Shown here: piece by piece, positions 48,264-58,529 of the stretch | Numbering within the stretch: position 1 is the first letter of the stretch | Layout of the letters: every line of letters starts with the position of its first letter | Source of the DNA: Mucor racemosus | Lineage: Eukaryota; Mucoromycota; Mucoromycetes; Mucorales; Mucoraceae | Assembly: GCA_027405735.1 (NCBI GenBank) | Contig: JAPEHQ010000009.1 | Span: forward strand, 1,240,001-1,304,000 | Reading direction: 5' to 3' | DNA: 64,000 nucleotides | Made by a program: the position numbers and the translations under genes | The notes under the pieces: generated by a model | Databases searched by the model: none | What the model was told of the DNA's origin: nothing | The model's input: the letters and a program-made list of their open reading frames with translations, nothing else

Positions 48264-50382
48264 CTATAAGCTCATAATAAAACGCCACTTTTTTATTTGA
48301 TTAATTTCATACACGATTAGACCTTTCGATAAATCATTCACAATTAAAAGAGCAGAGAACAAGTGTTCCAACATTTCTTTATCATCTCGAAAATCTTTGC
48401 CAGCTGTCAATGGGTATGTGCTAAAGTAATTGGATGGGTTTTTGGTTCCTGATACGTACTTCATTACGAAATCATATTCTTGTAACGCAAGACACCAGTA
48501 TTTCAGCCTTATATTAGATTCCTTTTTCTGAAATAGATATCTGATCGCCATGGTATCTGTGTAAACAATACATTTCCTATTCAGTACATATCTTCTGAGC
48601 TTGAACAAGTCATAGACAACAGCCAGTAAATCTTTTTTCACAGTGGCATAATTAATTCCAGCAGACTCGAGCTTCCTACTGATAAAGAAAATTGGCACAA
48701 CTCCTTCATCCGGTTCCGTTTGACAAAGTACAGTAGCTATTCTAGTATCACTCGCATTACAATAAAAAGAATAAAAATATTTAGGATTTGGATAGCGGAG
48801 AATAACAGACTTGGCAACAGCCTACTTTAGTAGTGCAGTAAATGCAGCTTTATGTTTAGGTTCCCAAACGAAAGACACATTCTTCTTGAGCAAATTAGAC
48901 ATTGATTTATCGAGACTTTGTAAATTAAAATCAACGTAAAAAGTACCGTTTATTAGAATGAATTAAATATGGGTTTATATAGTTATTGGAATTGTGTGAT
49001 AAGATCTAATGGACAGGGATCCATTAGATGTGACAATAGATATTATTATTAATGTGTATGAATATAACATGTTATGTTTCCGTGGTAATATTGCTATAAG
49101 TTATGTTTCATTATTAGTTCCTGGGTGACAGGAACCAGTTACTGGATAGATAAGATCTGCTAGATTTGTCGGAGATCTTCCATATATTGAATGTTGTAAT
49201 TCTGATAGATCAGTCATTTCAATAGTCCTATCCGAGAAGTGATCTATGTGTCTTCTATAGAAGCCAACCATATTAATGAAAGCATGAACATCAAGTTTAT
49301 CCTTTGGACTGGGTACCAGTTTAATAGCATCTACCTTTGATTATGGTATTTGAGCTATACCTTGTGTTGATACTTGGAATCCCAAGAAGTCTAGCTTGTC
49401 CCTGAATAACACCCACTTGTTTGGGTTGAGTTCATACTAACTTAAATTATTCGGTCAAAAACCAGTCTCAGATGTATCAAATTATCAGAGTACGTTCAAC
49501 TAAAGACTTGGTTATCATCAATATATGTGCTACAGAAATCAAAGCCTTGTAATGGAAGATGAATGGCTCGACTAAAGGTACTTAGACCATTTTGAACTCC
49601 GAAAGGCTTGACAGTATTGCAATAAGCTCCAAAGAGCGTAGATATTTGTAACTTGAGAATCTTATCTTCATCACAGGCAATTTGGTTGAATCCCTTCAAA
49701 AAAACTAATGAACTTAGGTACTTGCATTCACCAAAACATTCTAGCAGGTTGTTGATATCCGGCAAAGGCCAAGGATTCGTGACAGTAACTTTATTGAGAT
49801 CCTGGAACATGGTGACAACACGGTTTTTACCATTCTTCTTAGGGACATACATTACTTGGATTGACCATCCTGAATTCGGAGCCTCAGTGTTAGAATGCAT
49901 GGCAAGGATGAGTATACCAGCCTTTAGAATATCTTCGATCTCCTTCTTCAATGTCTCCAGTTTTGGGAAACTGATATTTTAATACGGCCTTTTGTATACC
50001 GGCTTGGCATTGCCTGTATCCACTTGAAATCTTACCAAATTAGTTTGCATCAAGTCGTTATAACGTTATAACCAACTACAAAGGCATCAGCTTTAGACAG
50101 AATTAGTTTCTTGATTTCCTCCTGTTGATTTTTATTAAGTAGCGCATTAGTATCAATATCCTTAAAAAGCTGCTTAAGCTTTTCTTCATCAGTAGTTGCT
50201 GGTGTAGCCATGACCTCATTAGCAACCGCCGAATCTACCATAGAAGTTGACGAAAACACTGGAGTCACCACAATAACCGGAAAACAAGTTGAACGTTCCT
50301 TGCAGGAGCAGTTTGGAATTAATACTTCAAGATCTTCTAAATGCTCACCATGATGATGTTTGTAAATCAGCACAAACACCAA
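48264..50382 (-). pseudogene. Decayed Ty3/gypsy retrotransposon pol (reverse transcriptase and RNase H), interrupted
   Basis: On the minus strand, pieces of a Ty3/gypsy pol follow in normal order. They are a pre-RT linker (50382-50050; NKNQQEEIKKLILSKADAF), the RT entry (VDTGNAKPVYKRPY then a stop), and RT (49951-49496; MYVPKKNGKNRVV, LPDINNLLE, YIDD box). A connection segment follows (about 49330-49215; VPSPKDKLDVHAF, GFYRRHIDHFSD), then RNase H (48930-48264; NASDTRIATVLCQ, YATVKKDLLAVVYDL, YTDTMAIRYLFQ). Gag, protease and integrase were not seen. In-frame stops, a lost catalytic Asp in the RT (FLKGFNQI where DL.GF.QI is usual) and a 270-290-bp insertion show it is inactive. Confidence 0.88.
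48924..49214 (-). mobile_element. Solo-LTR-like insertion inside the Ty3 pol relic
   Basis: Pol similarity stops at about 49214 and resumes at about 48923. The intervening roughly 290 bp reads, on the minus strand, TGATCTATCAGAATTACAAC..., then ACTATATAAACCC and AATAAACGG near its end. That is the TG start, TATA box and polyadenylation signal order of an LTR. Its first 16 bases are shared with repeat D. TTGTAA occurs at both borders (48918-48923 and 49194-49199) and may be the target duplication or coincidence, so borders are uncertain by about 20 bp. Confidence 0.6.
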
Positions 50383-52433
50383 ATTTAGCCATGGCTATAG
50401 CTTGAGCTGTTGTGCCAACTCAATATGGCTAGAAAGATAACAAGATGCACATGGGCATAACAAAAAAAAACTGCACAAGAGCACAAAGCTAAGTTTGTAT
50501 GTGCAGAATTATAGATTTTGTCTATGTCCATGACATTAGTCACATGTGTGCATAATAGTAGAATTTCCCATATGCATATCATTATCCCTATTTGTGCATA
50601 ATAATAAAATTTGAACATGAGCATAATGAGCTGATTATATGAGCACAAGTTGTTGGTTTGTATATGAGTATATGAGCATCGTGCCGTTCTCAAAATGCCA
50701 TTGCATTTTTTTACTGGAATGGGTCTTTAAACTACATTTGCTTTTATTAACATAGATTATAGACAATGCAATTCAATACGTTGTTGATTTAGAGCAATAT
50801 ATGCAAGAACTAATATATTTACAATTATTATTATTCGTAAATGCGTTTATAACTGTAATGTTTACAGTAACAATAATTTTTGCTCGAGCATAAACTTAAA
50901 TAACATTTGTTTCTTAAATTTATATGCAAGCCAAATCTAAGATTATAGATGTTACTTTATCACACATAAAATTTAAACAAATTAACCTTCTTTAAACTAA
51001 CTATTTTAGTTTATTACGATTGTCAGCTGTAAAAAGATTTGTTTTCAAGTATACAGTAGCTATCATCAAAGCTATGGTTAATAGGCAAGACATTAGATCA
51101 TTCTTTTTTTTCTATATCATTTGAAATTTTATCACTTCTATAGATCATTTCGTGAGTTTGTAGCCAGTTCTAGTTTTTGATTGAGTAGATATAAGTGTTG
51201 TTGCCTTCGATTTGATCTGGTAATCTAGAAGTATGTCCAATAATACAGTAGTAAATAACGATGTTTGATCTTAGCATACGGTTGAATGAAGATATCAGTC
51301 TCTAATATAGGCTGCTAATTATATTAAAAATATTAGTCCTTTATGTTAGCATGCGTATTCATATAAAAGAAAAGAATATCATCTTGATAGTCTGATATGC
51401 CTTATCAAACGGTGAATATATTATCCTTGGAATATGAAAGCAAAAAGAGAGAAACAACAGACGTAGAAAATTATTTTCAAGGCTTTAGATTATTTAGTAG
51501 CAATTAAAGCCTTGCTAAATTGCACATTTCATCCAATTTAAAAGGAGTATTACAACACATAAACCATAAACCAAACAAAATAGGCAATATCTGCTACCAT
51601 AGAAACATCATACTGTACATTTATTTAAAAAAATGCAGATGCGAGCCCATGGAGCAACGCTGTAATTGAGCATACTGTAGCAAGATTGAACGGCCAAGTC
51701 TCTTGCACTATGGTATATATTAAAGTTTTAAATAAAAATGCGTTTTTTTTTTTTACTTTTCTTATGTTTAACCATGTATGGTCTGAAAATTCAGACTTTG
51801 TAGCGGACATTTTAGGTGACTCATTTTATCCTTACCAACACTCGTGATTTTTATCAAAAAACAGAAAAATCAACTTTTGATACCAAAACCAACGTTCAAA
51901 TATACCACATTATGAGAGAAAATTGTAGCTATAACTAATACGCATTTCATAAACACTTAATATTAAAAGTTAAGTAATGAAACTTTGCATTTTTGGCCAA
52001 AAAACGGATTTTCGATTAAAGGATTTTCATGTCATATTTTGCAATAAAAATGCTTGTTATTTTTTATTGAGCAAATAGAGCGCTCAATTCTGCATATGTG
52101 TATATTTTTTATTTTTATAATTGGTAGTATAATTAACTCTAGATTTGCAAAATCAGAAAAAAAAAATTAAAAAATGTCAAAATTGATGATCTGGACAAAA
52201 ATAATTTTCGAAATTAATGTTCCGCTTATAAGCCTTGTAAGTTTTAAAAATAAGAGATTTTATAATACTTGAGAACTTTTTCAAGAATTTACGATGCTGT
52301 ATCCACTTGATTCATGCTTATTACTGTAAATCTTTATACATGTTAATATTGTGTGGTAGTTTATTTAGTGATAATATAGTCATATTGTATAATTATTGCG
52401 TTATAAATAATTTAAATTGAGTTTTAGTATTAC
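50383..52433. other. Accessory AT-rich spacer
   Basis: At 50400-50690 words such as GAGCACAA, GTGCATAAT and GAGCATAATG recur irregularly, like a decayed tandem array; the resulting 102-codon minus-strand frame is not credible as a gene. The remainder to 52433 shows no coding or structural feature I can support. Confidence 0.45.
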
Positions 52434-52800
52434 CTCTCCAATATTATAAACATAAACAGCGTGGCCATCACTGGAACCTATTAGTGCCGCCTTTTTGCCC
52501 TCTTTGTACCAAGCCAATTTATTCAGTGTTTTACTAGAACCAACTTAAATGGTAGTTACAAATGGTTTCGTGGTATTTTCATTCAAACTCCATAAATTAA
52601 ATTGACTGCTTCCATCTACAGTAGTATCAAACGTATCATCAGCCCGCCTTATGATAAATGTCACTCTAAAATCAGAAACATTCCAGCATCATTGTTATAA
52701 GCTATGAAAAGTTTGATTTTTACGCAATTAAACAAAAAACAAGATGATGCTAACAGCATATGGTGGGTATTTAACATCCAAGTAAGTTTGATAAAGTATG
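52434..52800 (-). pseudogene. Relic of a cytoplasmic dynein intermediate-chain gene (C-terminal WD40 part)
   Basis: The minus strand of 52665-52434 reads DGSSQFNLWSLNENTTKPF, a stop (TAA, complement of 52545-52547), then LNKLAWYKEGKKAALIGSSD and GHAVYVYNIGE. This fits the last WD40 repeats of dynein intermediate chains (Asn/Asp-Leu-Asn-x-Asp, ALNKL.W...G+..A.GSSDG...VYD.GE). Upstream, DVKYPPYA near 52760-52785 resembles the DVKWSP.HPA motif of the preceding repeat. Splice-like borders remain on both sides (TTTTAG before, GTAATA after). No further exons were seen, so it is a fragment of a genomic copy rather than a processed retrocopy. Intact dynein is presumably encoded elsewhere. Confidence 0.68.
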
Positions 52801-53121
52801 CTTTTAAACCCTTTTAAAAATCCTGAAGCAAACACAACGTCTTGGTGCTGTAATTTCTATCCATCAAAATGTTGCGATTTCCACTACACAATAAATGCAC
52901 CTTTTATCAATCTTGACAATTACTGCATGCGCCGTAGTTAGTTGGTGTAATGTCCTTAGATAGTAATTATTTTGTGTAATAGTTATAATAAAAAGTGTAT
53001 AAATACATCCTCTGGATGTATTGTTAATAAAGTGTAATATATTGGCAAGTTTATTTCTTATGATGACTGTTTTGATATTTCAAGAGATGATATAAACTGG
53101 AGTATAAAACATTTGTTGTAT
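52801..53121. other. Short AT-rich segment with LTR-end-like features
   Basis: TGTATAAATACATCCTCTGG (TATA-like) followed by TTAATAAAGTGTAATATATT (polyadenylation-like) at about 53000-53045 is the usual arrangement near an LTR 3' half. No ends could be defined. Confidence 0.3.
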
Positions 53122-53640
53122 GCCACCAAGTGCCATCCTTTATAACCTTCTACAGTATCAACACATCTTACAATCTATTTACTTACTACGACATGTATTG
53201 AAGTGCAAAGCCTTGATATCGGATATACAAAACTCCTAGCGTACCACGTTTAATCCAGTAATTACTAAAAACGCTTGAATCTCAATTATAGCGCCATATT
53301 ATTTCATCCCAGCAGTTAATCAATCAAGTAACTATCAAATTAACATCCAAGCGCATTTAGCGCAGCATTGAAACAAGACAACTCACAAACTCTGCAAGAA
53401 CGGTTAAATTATGATTGATCCATTTCAATCCATAGATTACTATCAAACAGATCTAATGATTTAATAGTGTCTTAAATTACAACTTAGGATCTCATTGTCA
53501 AATCAATATACAAGGCCATACTTTTATATCTGAATAAACGATATCTTGTTTTTATTATACAGTTGAAGAACTGATTAATTACTCATTATTTTTTAATTAT
53601 ATTCTTTTTTAAGTATTATTTATTAATCCTGAAAATATAC
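53122..53640 (+). repeat. Duplicated 0.5-kb repeat 'B', copy 2
   Basis: Second copy of the segment at 37725-38265, same orientation, with many substitutions and small indels but unbroken colinearity. It lies about 725 bp upstream of the second inverted-repeat element, whereas copy 1 lies just downstream of the first one. The two neighbourhoods are therefore not a simple block duplication. Confidence 0.65.
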
Positions 53641-54363
53641 GACAGATATCAATTTAATCAAATGCTCATCTATATTGAAGTTGCACTATCAATATAAATA
53701 AGGTTCAAGCATATAAATATTACTCCTTAATTCAAGGTTACATAAAATAGATATAACAATAATAAACAACCATTTCCCAAACGGTCAATATTGTCACACT
53801 TTACATCAATCACTGATGGCCAATGCTCTGCATGATTTACCCCTTAAAATATTAAATCAGTAAGAATGCACTCAAAACTAGAAGATTACTAAATATACAT
53901 CCATTCAGGTCTGACGGTATCAAAGTTCTCAAAATTAATATAAATACCCTCATACTTTTTCAATTATTTTAAATCTTCAGCAATCTTTTGTAATAAAAAT
54001 TTCAGCTGATTATACTTACTGTATTTCTATTACTTTTGTTATATCAAAACATACTAATATAAAAATACTCTGCTAAAAGATACATTTTATTAATTCATTG
54101 ATGCTTCGTATTTATATGTTTTCTAAATAATAGTTATATGATTACTAATATTATTAATGAATTGCCGGGTATTGAGGTACTTGATATGATTTTTTCCCAA
54201 ATCATATACAGTACAATGGAATTTGTGGAATTGGGAATCTGGGATTGTATCATTTGGATAAGATGTAGGATTGCTTATGTTTCATTGTTGCCAAGTGTTC
54301 CTGAAGGTTCCTGATAGTCGCTGTTAATGCTAGTGGCTATGTATGACATTTAGTATGAGTTAC
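53641..54363. other. Accessory AT-rich spacer
   Basis: No gene. TTATGTTTCATT..TTCCTG near 54276-54315 loosely resembles a stretch of the solo-LTR-like insertion near 49100-49130. Nothing else seen. Confidence 0.4.
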
Positions 54364-54365
54364 TA

Positions 54366-55267
54366 ACGTGCCACCAGCTTTAAACCTGCACAAATTTTAA
54401 CTTTTTTTAAGAGCTATCAACTCACCCAAAACTAACGATACAATAAAAAAAATCCATAACAATCATTATTTAAACCTTTGTAAACAATTGTTATGGCTCG
54501 AATACTTAATTTTACTATAAAATCATTCTGTTGATAGCCCTTGAAAATAGACGGTATTTCAAAATTTAAGCTGTGTGCTCTTAGGTGAGGGTAACTTTTG
54601 AAACAAGGATACTCTGTGACACATAACCTCCTTACCTTAAACCCAGCTTACGTAAGGAATGCGTGAAATTAGCATTTTCGCTATCAACTTTCCGAAAAAT
54701 AAAGATATAATAAATCAGAGTCATAACAATCATTATTTAAACCTTTGTGAACAATTATTATGACTTTAATAGTTATTTTTATTATAAAATCATTTTACTG
54801 ATACCCAAAGTACCATTGCGAATGCAATTGGATCAAAATGTACTGTGGTGCTGCCAAGAGGGAAGCTCGTTTGCGATGTGACTATACATTCAAGTCTCTG
54901 GAGAAAAACATCCATTCTTTTCTGGATACCTCTGGTAACCTGACTCAAATCAGACATTATTTCAGAAGGTCGATGGACTACATCGAAGCTTATAGCAAAT
55001 GTAGAGAAGTTGTCCAAGAAGTTAAGAAATTTGTCAAAAAAAAATATTTATCTCACAGAAAATTTAGAATTCCTAAAGATTTGTTATAAAAATAAAATGT
55101 TTGTTTAAACTTATTATACTTCTCAATCTCTCAAATAACAAATGAGCTACATTATCTGCCATGAGATGCCTCCAAAAAAAATATATATATTGAAATGACG
55201 GAGTTCCAAAATAAATAAAAATTGAAACAAAATTAAAGTTTACACAGATTTAAAGCTGGTGGCACGT
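54366..55267. mobile_element. Inverted-repeat transposable element, copy 2 (902 bp, TA target site)
   Basis: Nearly identical to 36762-37662. It has the same 19-base perfect terminal inverted repeat and flanking TA dinucleotides at 54364-54365 and 55268-55269; sequences beyond the TA differ from copy 1, so the block moved as a unit. Differences seen are T at 54729 where copy 1 has C at about 37125, within AATCAGAGYCATAAC, and a run of nine A instead of eight near 55036-55044. Confidence 0.9.
54838..55089 (+). CDS. Short ORF inside inverted-repeat element copy 2
   Basis: Same ATG frame as in copy 1 (MYCGAAKREARLRC...), 83 codons. One extra A gives the C-terminus VKKKYLSHRKFRIPKDLL. If the frame was ever coding, this version is more likely ancestral because the basic KK.YLSHR ending resembles some transposase tails. 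Weak evidence; it may not be expressed. Confidence 0.35.
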   Translation: MYCGAAKREARLRCDYTFKSLEKNIHSFLDTSGNLTQIRHYFRRSMDYIEAYSKCREVVQEVKKFVKKKYLSHRKFRIPKDLL

Positions 55268-55404
55268 TAAATGTCATGCCATGTTGGATTTCAATAGTTG
55301 TTCCTGGATTTCTACATCTGGGTAAACTTCTGATATATCAGCTTTTATTTTTTTATTTTAGTAAACAATTTTGTTATTTACTGCACCGTCGATTAATCAT
55401 ACAG

Positions 55405-56945
55405 ACATGAATTATTCGCATTATTCTACCTATTCTTAAAATTTATATCTCACGATAAACTTAAAGCGTGTAAGATTCACTGCTTTTTCATTGAAAACTG
55501 GGTATCACTTTTTATCCCTGCTCTACTTTTTTTTTCACTAAATAACACCAAGAAAACATTTTATGTCAATGTACCTGAGATGTTTAGCTTTAATCCAAAA
55601 ACAAGTATCCAAAAACATCATACTTTTTGCAGTTGGTATTAATTTTTCAATGCTAATGTTTCAGATTTTTACGCGTATTTCACTGCTAAAGGAATGAAAA
55701 CTTTGAGGCTCCATATCTCCAAGGAAAATTAAGCTACACTAACACTCACTAATAATAAAACTTACTTGTTTTAAGGCACTTTATAACATATTTTAGTATA
55801 AAAAAATTCTGAGCACTTTTTTTTTTTTTCTTTTTTTTTTGGCATTTCTGTAATAGATTTCAGAATATTGGCTAAATGGAGCAATGCTTTTTTTTACATT
55901 TATGTCATTACGCTTATTGAGCTCTCTTAGACCCAATTTATTTTTTTTAAAAAATATTGATTTTTCGTGGAGATATCCTCAAAAATGTGTACAAAGAGAT
56001 ACCCTCATTTCTAACCTCAATTTTCCCTTGTGTACCCTCATCCTAAATTCTGAATTCCAAAAAAAATTGGACAAAAATCTCGTTTTCTCTACGAAAAATG
56101 GAGCTAAAAGGTTAAATAATAGCTCTATCGATAGATAATTTTGCTATTCATTATCTCCATTATTTAAATTTAAAATATGCTTATAAAAAGAGTTATATAT
56201 CATCCAAAAACCTTCAAAATTTCAATTGCATTTTGCATAAAATTTTACGTGAAACATTTTTTTAAATTTTTTTTAGATGGATGCAGAATTTAAAGCTCTA
56301 CAAAAAACATTTGATACACTATGTCTACTTACGTTGCAGTTTATGAACATTTGAACAATTTTGTTTTTTGAATCATTTTTCGTTCATTTTTTCATATCAA
56401 TTTTGGAAGCCCGTTAGCATAGGCTTCAAGCTGTAATATGAACTATTATTTTGATTATCTCGACAAAAAATCAATATTTTTTACTGAAACAAAAAATGTA
56501 GAGTAGCTTAGAGTTGGAACTATTTTGTGAATACAAAAAATTAAGCTTTAATTTAGGCGCGCAATTTTTAATAACCAATTGTAGGTCAAACTTAGTCATT
56601 TTTGGTCAATGTCTGGTATTTATATTGCTATTTTTGGAGAGATATCAATGACTTATGGGGCAAAGTTACATGTTCCTTAAAGATTTTACGTGATTCAATT
56701 TAATATTGGGCAAAAACATTCGAAAACCATTTAAAAGCAATCCGAAACGTACTTTTTACAGCTGTAAAAAATCGATAACAAAAACCCCATCTCAGCGAAT
56801 TTCAATTCTAATGACTTCCAACTTTACATAAAAGTAGGGGCGCATCTTTGACACGCTGATATCAAAGAGCAACATTCATAACCTTCTGTGTGTTGAAAAA
56901 ACCATTGATAAAGTGCATATATTGCTTACTGTGCACTTTTATGAA
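55405..56945 (-). repeat. Dispersed repeat family A, copy A5 (long inverted copy)
   Basis: The longest copy besides A1, inverted. It includes the left portion otherwise seen only in A1: TTTGACACGCTGATATCAAAGAGCAAC, trimmed here to its core GACACGC..ATCAAAGAGCAAC, AACAAAAACCCCATCTCAGCG and GTGCACTTTTATG at the outer edge. It lacks the GGAGCRTGCC end. It lies 137 bp from inverted-repeat element copy 2. The inner open frame 55884-56138 matches that of A2 with frameshifts. Confidence 0.75.
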
Positions 56946-58529
56946 AAAAAGTTAAATATACAATCTTTATAAATGCAGTAAAATAATAAGGAATAAAAAG
57001 CGATAAAAGAATATTGTTGTTAAAATTCTTCTTTATTAAAATATGGAGAATGTACAATAAAATGGTTATTCTACGTCTCTATTTATATTATTTGGTGATT
57101 ATTACTATATGGCAATTGTATTGCAATTGTCAATGATTCCATTACTTTTGAGTATAAGTGTTGGGTTGTTTTTATTAATTTGGTGGATCAAAAACGGTGC
57201 TTTAAATATATTCTGTCAATCATGCTTTCAGAACAGCTCTTACTTGTTCTACTTGATAAGCATGTACTTTTTGTGATTTTTATTTGGGATATCCCACATT
57301 ACTTTAGTATTTTAAAATCTCTTATTCGAGTATTATACTCTTTACCCTTGCTATCTTCGTGTAATTGTCTATTTACTATACAGTCTTATCTTTGATAGCA
57401 TGGTTCCAATGAGATGGCATTCAATTTAAGTATTTTATGACGGAAATCTAGCTTAGTTCACTTCGACAAGTTTCAAAATATATACCATAACTGTAAAAGT
57501 ATCCAGGGCTATAGCTTTAGTGCTCCGTTGATTAGATGATTAAACAGTAGGAATCATAAGCACACTTTTTCCAAGTGCGTTTTGTGGCTCAGTTGGCCAT
57601 TTCAAATTAGAAATAGTGCTAAACCAGCCAAACCAGCATATATGGCAATGATAACTACCGAAATTAATAAGTACACTTCCTTTTTATGTAGAGTTAGAGT
57701 TATAGTTCAATGCGTTCTAATTTATTTTTCAAAAATATTGATTTCAGTTATTGATTTAAATGATCCAAAAATTAGCTTTGACCAATTTTGGGCTTCAAAT
57801 GTATGCAAATTGTGCATAGAAAAATTCTTCAAAAAATTTGTTTTTCTTTTTCGTATCATATATTAATTATGAAACATGCTTATTCTGTAAAGCAATACTA
57901 AACTATCTTAAAAGTTTATAAATTGTTTTGTAAAAAACCCATTTATAAATTATATGAATCTTTGCCTAGAAGAAATCATTGTAAGATGTGGATTGCAAAT
58001 TTAGAGGAGTACTTATATTCTTAAGGCACAGATAATAGAATTTAATGCGTTGAGATGCTTTTTGTTTGGATCTTACAAATATGAGATGTCTTCTTTGATA
58101 TTCCCTTTAAACGGTGCGCGGACCACAACTTCTGAGGTAATATACGACAATTTTTAGGGAAACTATCATGTACCAAATATTTTGTTATATATGCAAGCAA
58201 TCGTCGAGGAATGTCATGAGTTGATGTTTTATTTACTATTCCTAAAATACGGTATGCACACTTAACTTTGTTGTTTAATTAAACGTTTAAAACGCTGAGT
58301 CTATTTAAGCAGCATTGTTTATCTTCTATATGTGTACAGAATTGTTCTTTTTCTATTTATCAATTGTTTACAGAATGCTTTTATTGTTTACCAAAACAAA
58401 TTAACAATTTAATATTAAGCAAAAACGGTTAAATAAAATGATATAACTTCGTTGTATATATATATATGCAAAAGCTGACTTGATTATACATCATTCTCTT
58501 TAATTCAAACCAAATTTCAACAATACAAT
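56946..58529. other. Spacer upstream of the choice-of-anchor-A-like gene
   Basis: Frames at 57180-57395 and 57582-57866 have no recognisable family. A (TA)n tract (TTGTATATATATATATGC, about 58453-58470) lies 60-75 bp upstream of ATG 58530 and may belong to the promoter. Nothing else seen. Confidence 0.45.

Noticed and set aside
57180..57866. Two hydrophobic ORFs upstream of the secreted-protein gene
   Set aside because: They are T-rich chance frames with no conserved motif; reverse-strand reading is full of stops.
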